Shown here: one piece after another, positions 60,943 to 64,000 of the stretch
Position numbering within the stretch: position 1 is the first letter of the stretch
Layout of the letters: each line of letters starts with the position of its first letter
Origin: Adiantum capillus-veneris
Taxonomy: Eukaryota; Streptophyta; Polypodiopsida; Polypodiales; Pteridaceae
Length of the DNA: 64,000 bases
Assembly: GCA_014529385.2 (NCBI GenBank)
Contig: CM043971.1
Location: 90,885,840 to 90,949,839 of the forward strand
Reading direction: 5' to 3'
Notes under the pieces: model-generated
Database searches by the model: none
Seen by the model: only the letters and a program-made list of their open reading frames with translations
What the model was told of the DNA's origin: nothing
Translations under genes and position numbers: made by a program

Positions 60943-61522
60943 TGTTAGAGAGATTAGTATTTTTATGCAATCACAATAAAAATAGATTATGAAAGGAGTT
61001 TTCCTTCAAGAAAATTCTTTAGAGGAGAACTATAAATTGACTCGAGCTAATTTTATTGCACCATTTATACACATTAGAACATTAAACCATGCACATAACT
61101 TGAACAGAATGACACAATTAAGATTGACAACTTATTGAGGACCGTCTTTGCTTGGAGTCGGTCCCCCCTCCAAAAGGACTTTGTATTATAATTATCTCAA
61201 TGAGAGCTTTGATTATAATACAATCTTGTGCTCTTGCAAATCTTTCCTCAAACCAAGAAGATGATGAAGTTTATGATTCCATGGTGTAACCCTCCTTCCC
61301 AAGCCCTAAACACCCTAGTGGGGAGAAAGAACTGTAGGGAAAGAGGTAGATGAGAGTGAAAAGAAGTATTTTTAAGCAAAGAAGTAGTATTTTGTATATG
61401 CTAACTCCATGGGCAAGACTTAAGCATAGATAGATTAATAGAGAAGAGGAAGAAGATCTTTTATGCATTCACTTGCTTGGATTTGCATCCACAAAAGAGC
61501 TTGAGCATCAAAACTCACTCGT
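60943..61522 (-). mobile_element. 5' LTR of chromovirus D, interrupted by the CACTA element
   Basis: It starts TGTTAGAGAG on the plus strand. From 61114 it matches the 3' LTR at 26468 onward, up to AAACTCACTC (61520), where homology stops because a DNA transposon begins. The remaining part (the counterpart of about 26880-27052) is not in the window. Confidence 0.7.
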
Positions 61523-61544
61523 CACTACAAGAGTTTCTTAAGAC

Positions 61545-61790
61545 TAGTGATGCGTATAGCGACGCAAATGTATGGGGGTAGTTCTATCCTCAACGTCGCT
61601 AAAGCCATCGCTACTATCACCGATAGCAGAGTGTCGCTATATGCTTTTTTATTTGTGTCGCTATATGTGTTGCTATATGGCAAATTATATAGCAACGTTG
61701 ATAGAGATGCAAATAGAGATGCCGCATGTTTTTAATAGCGACGTATATAGCGACGATGCAGAGCCGTAAATAATGATGCTCATAGAGATG
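61545..61790. repeat. Subterminal TAGCGACG repeats of the CACTA element
   Basis: Copies at about 61556 (TAGCGACG), 61601 (CGTCGCTA), 61636 and 61658 (TGTCGCTAT), 61734 and 61746 (TAGCGACG), with further decayed versions (TAGCAACG, GAGATGC), in both orientations. Confidence 0.8.
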
Positions 61791-61799
61791 CTACATCAT

Positions 61800-62480
61800 A
61801 AATTTTTGGCGGCAACGCACACAATGCCTTGCCATTCAATTAACCATATGTATTGAACAAAATACAAAAGCAGTGAATTGACAAAAACATATAGTGAATT
61901 GACAAAAGCATTGTAGAACCAAAGTAAATTACATTGTTGTTCACAATTTACAAGAAAGTATTGTAGAACTAAATTACATTGTTGTTCTCAATTTACAAAA
62001 CCTATAGAGCCAATTACATTATTGTTTATAATCTACAAAATTGACATATACACATCATATCCTAATATGCTATATAGAAGTAAAACTAGCTAGTCTGATG
62101 TTGATTAATCTGACGTCTCATCGCGACTCAATGGTGCATTTGTCGAATTAAAAAAAAAAACAATAATTTTTTTTGTAAGTTTAAACATATAAACATAAAA
62201 CAATCTAATAACTTATTATTAAAATACAATAAATTTCAAAGATTAAAATTTACCAAGCCGGGTCGAGAGCTCAGATCGTCCATAAGGGTGTTTAAGCCCT
62301 TTCTGCCCCAGTACTCTTGCTCGTACGGTGTGGGATCATGTCCAATCATCAACCACTGTTCAAAACATACAAAGAAAACATTATATTAAAGTTTAAGATT
62401 ACAAATTATACCCAAAATTACTAAACCTAAAGAGCAATGCAGCAACACTTACAAAGTCAGCCTCAAATGACGCCCATCTG
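61800..62480. other. AT-rich noncoding part of the CACTA element
   Basis: Repeated ACAAAAGCA and TTACATTGTTGTTC stretches at 61860-62040. No frame of note. Confidence 0.4.
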
Positions 62481-62489
62481 TCGCTCCCC

Positions 62490-63510
62490 CAAGTGATGTG
62501 AGCTCCATGCCTCTACTCGCGCTCTGGCCGCCTCCTTTTGTTGCTTCCACTTGTCAAGATTCTCGCGCACTTCCTGCTTGGCAATCTTCCAATCTTCTTT
62601 ACTCAGTGGAGCTGGTCTGCTCCATCCACCCATGCTTTATTGCTTTCCTCACTTTGGAGCGCTTGTGCTTGCAGTACTAGCGCATCCGCACCCTCACCGA
62701 GTCTTCATTGAAGCGCTCGTCTCAATTTTCCATGGGAAACTTGTCATGCAACATGCTGAGGACTCTCTATTTCAATTCATTTGACACCTTTGACCATTTA
62801 TTTAATATGTAGTGCCAAAAAACCTTAGAGCACAAGCCGCGCATTCGCGTAATCACCTTTTTTCCGTCCTCATCTAAGATCAATCCTCTACTAACGTCGA
62901 TCGAGTATGGCAAGTCCTCTCGCGTGGGCCACCTAAACCTAGGTGTCAATGTAGGCGTCTCGAGACAGGGGTCTTGAGTGGTTTCTCCAGAGGGGTCATG
63001 GATGCAGGTGTCTCCATGGGACTCTGGGCTCCGAAGCTAGGAGTATCAAGTGGGGTGTGTCCCGGAGGAGTAGCTAGTGGTGTGAAGCGAGGAGTGTCGA
63101 GTGAGGTGATCCCCGAAGGAGTCACTGGCGGTGTGTAGCCAAGAGTGTCGGAAAGTCACGCAAAAGCCCGAGTAGAGGGCGACACTGTGGCCGGTATGGG
63201 GGCAGGAAAGAAGGTGGAGGTAAGGAGCCTCAATGACTACGAGGCGCTGTGGAAGTGTCAGTGGCACCTCCTCCATAATAGTCGCTACCTCCAACTCTAG
63301 AGCGTTGGTGCCTAGAACAGTGTGTAGATCGTCTAGTCAACACGAAGCTCTCAGAGTGCACTGATCGCTTTGAAGTAGAAAGAGATGAAGGAGTGGAATG
63401 ATGCACTGGTGCGTTGGCGTCATGGCGGGCATTGTACAACCTCCATTGCTCTGGGTCTAAGGAAGAGTAAAACGCATCTGGATCCATACCTACATTAACA
63501 AAACACATTT
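62490..63510 (-). pseudogene. Plant transposase-like (Ptta/En/Spm accessory) coding remnants
   Basis: Reading right to left: DPDAFYSSLDPEQWRLYNAR (from 63485), serine-rich spacer, a stretch of TP repeats near 63120-62990, then PTREDLPYSIDVSRGLILDE, MRGLCSKVFWHYILNKWSKV (62930-62767). After a stop come basic helices (VRVRMR, CKHKRSKVRKAIKHG) and KEDWKIAKQEVRENLDKW in another phase. The layout suggests the second, TNPA-like protein of CACTA elements. The family match is by eye and weak. Splicing may join some parts. Confidence 0.4.
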
Positions 63511-63731
63511 GGAGTTAAAACATATTAATGATAGATTTTGATTCACAGTTTGAAGTTAAAACTATTTGATTCACAATTAGATTCAAAATTTGAAGTTTCA
63601 CGGGTTTAGAATAGAGATAAAATGGGGCAAAATTGCTCAAATACAAAGTCCTTAACAAAAGGGAGCAAAATTTCTCTGAGACAATGTTCGTGACTTCAAG
63701 AGGTCTCTCTCTCATCCTTGCATAACTCAAC

Positions 63732-63997
63732 TTAACTCCCTATATCTATGTAGAGCTCTCGATCTAAGCAAACGTCCGGAGTTTCATCCAAGAGGTCCTC
63801 TTCATGCATCCCTCCTGCAGAAGTAGTTACAGACTCGTCTAGTGCCACATCCGTGGCTTCTTGCTCATTCTTCTCTTCGGTCTCATCCACAGATGCCAAG
63901 GTAGCTGGCAAATTATAACCCTCGTACACACATACACTGCATGGGGCCACCTCTATAACATACCACCAGTTTGGCTACGACTTTGTAGGATGGAATA
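63732..63997 (-). pseudogene. Possible C-terminal end of a CACTA transposase polyprotein
   Basis: The minus-strand phase reads NWWYVIEVAPCSVCVYEGYN, then an acidic end (VDETEEKNEQEATDVALDES, DLLDETPDVCLD). A W-W-x-V-I/V segment near the end recalls the DUF4216 domain that follows transposase in many CACTA proteins. The rest is outside the window. Confidence 0.3.
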
Positions 63998-64000
63998 TCA

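Larger units (their letters stand above)
61523..64000 (-). mobile_element. CACTA (En/Spm-type) DNA transposon, one end
   Basis: It begins CACTACAAGAGTTTCTTAAG, the standard terminus of plant CACTA elements. Within the next 270 bases are many short direct and inverted copies of TAGCGACG / CGTCGCTA and degraded forms, as expected for subterminal transposase-binding repeats. Coding scraps on the minus strand fit a transposon reading toward this end. The other terminus is beyond 64000. Confidence 0.8.

Overview
This window is plant nuclear DNA made mostly of transposable elements, with one likely host gene. A 630-codon intronless pentatricopeptide-repeat (PPR) gene with near-identical repeat triplets, together with plant-type Ty3/gypsy (chromovirus and Tat), Ty1/copia, LINE and CACTA elements, places it in a land plant. 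The style of the PPR repeats and the dense nesting look to me like a large fern or lycophyte genome, but that is a guess. There is nothing bacterial here: no operons, ribosome binding sites, CRISPR arrays or rRNA/tRNA genes that I can see.

Layout. Positions 1-17275 form a first retroelement tower on the minus strand. It is a three-LTR, two-body tandem Ty3/gypsy-like element (bodies A and B sharing the LTR at 3038-4247). Neither body has reverse transcriptase or integrase. The gag of body A is split by a plus-strand non-autonomous LTR element N (6121-14728, target duplication TGCGT). The 3' LTR of N is in turn split by a minus-strand chromovirus V (7836-14285, target duplication CACAC). Positions 17276-26467 are older, lower-copy DNA: a LINE tail, long CT/TTC microsatellites, the PPR gene (20363-22255, minus), an inverted/tandem repeat family on both sides of that gene, and a decayed LINE with endonuclease and reverse transcriptase remnants (23640-25960).

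Positions 26468-61522 form a second, larger tower. The outermost layer is a decayed minus-strand chromovirus D. Inside it lies a plus-strand gypsy C (27498-56610, target duplication CCTGT, about 10.3 kb once insertions are removed). Three further elements lie inside the gag reading frame of C: a minus-strand Tat-lineage gypsy T (30004-40303), a plus-strand gag-only copia G (41131-44380, duplication ATCAC) and a young minus-strand copia K (44918-50164, duplication TCACC). When each insert and one copy of its duplication are left out, C gag reads on in frame across the junction. The 5' LTR of D is cut at 61523 by the terminus of a CACTA DNA transposon that runs off the right edge.

The most unusual content is in C. 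A retropepsin domain with an intact DTG motif, followed by four W-V/I-P repeats, sits downstream of the integrase rather than upstream of reverse transcriptase. C gag carries four zinc knuckles, three with non-standard spacing, and a further short reading frame with its own TATA box lies between two polypurine tracts. Element T has a second, archaeal-type RNase H with all acidic residues beside a decayed first one, a single UGA between gag-pro and pol, and a duplicated small leader reading frame. Element G is a compact copia with one open frame encoding gag and an altered protease, fused to a scrap of reverse transcriptase.
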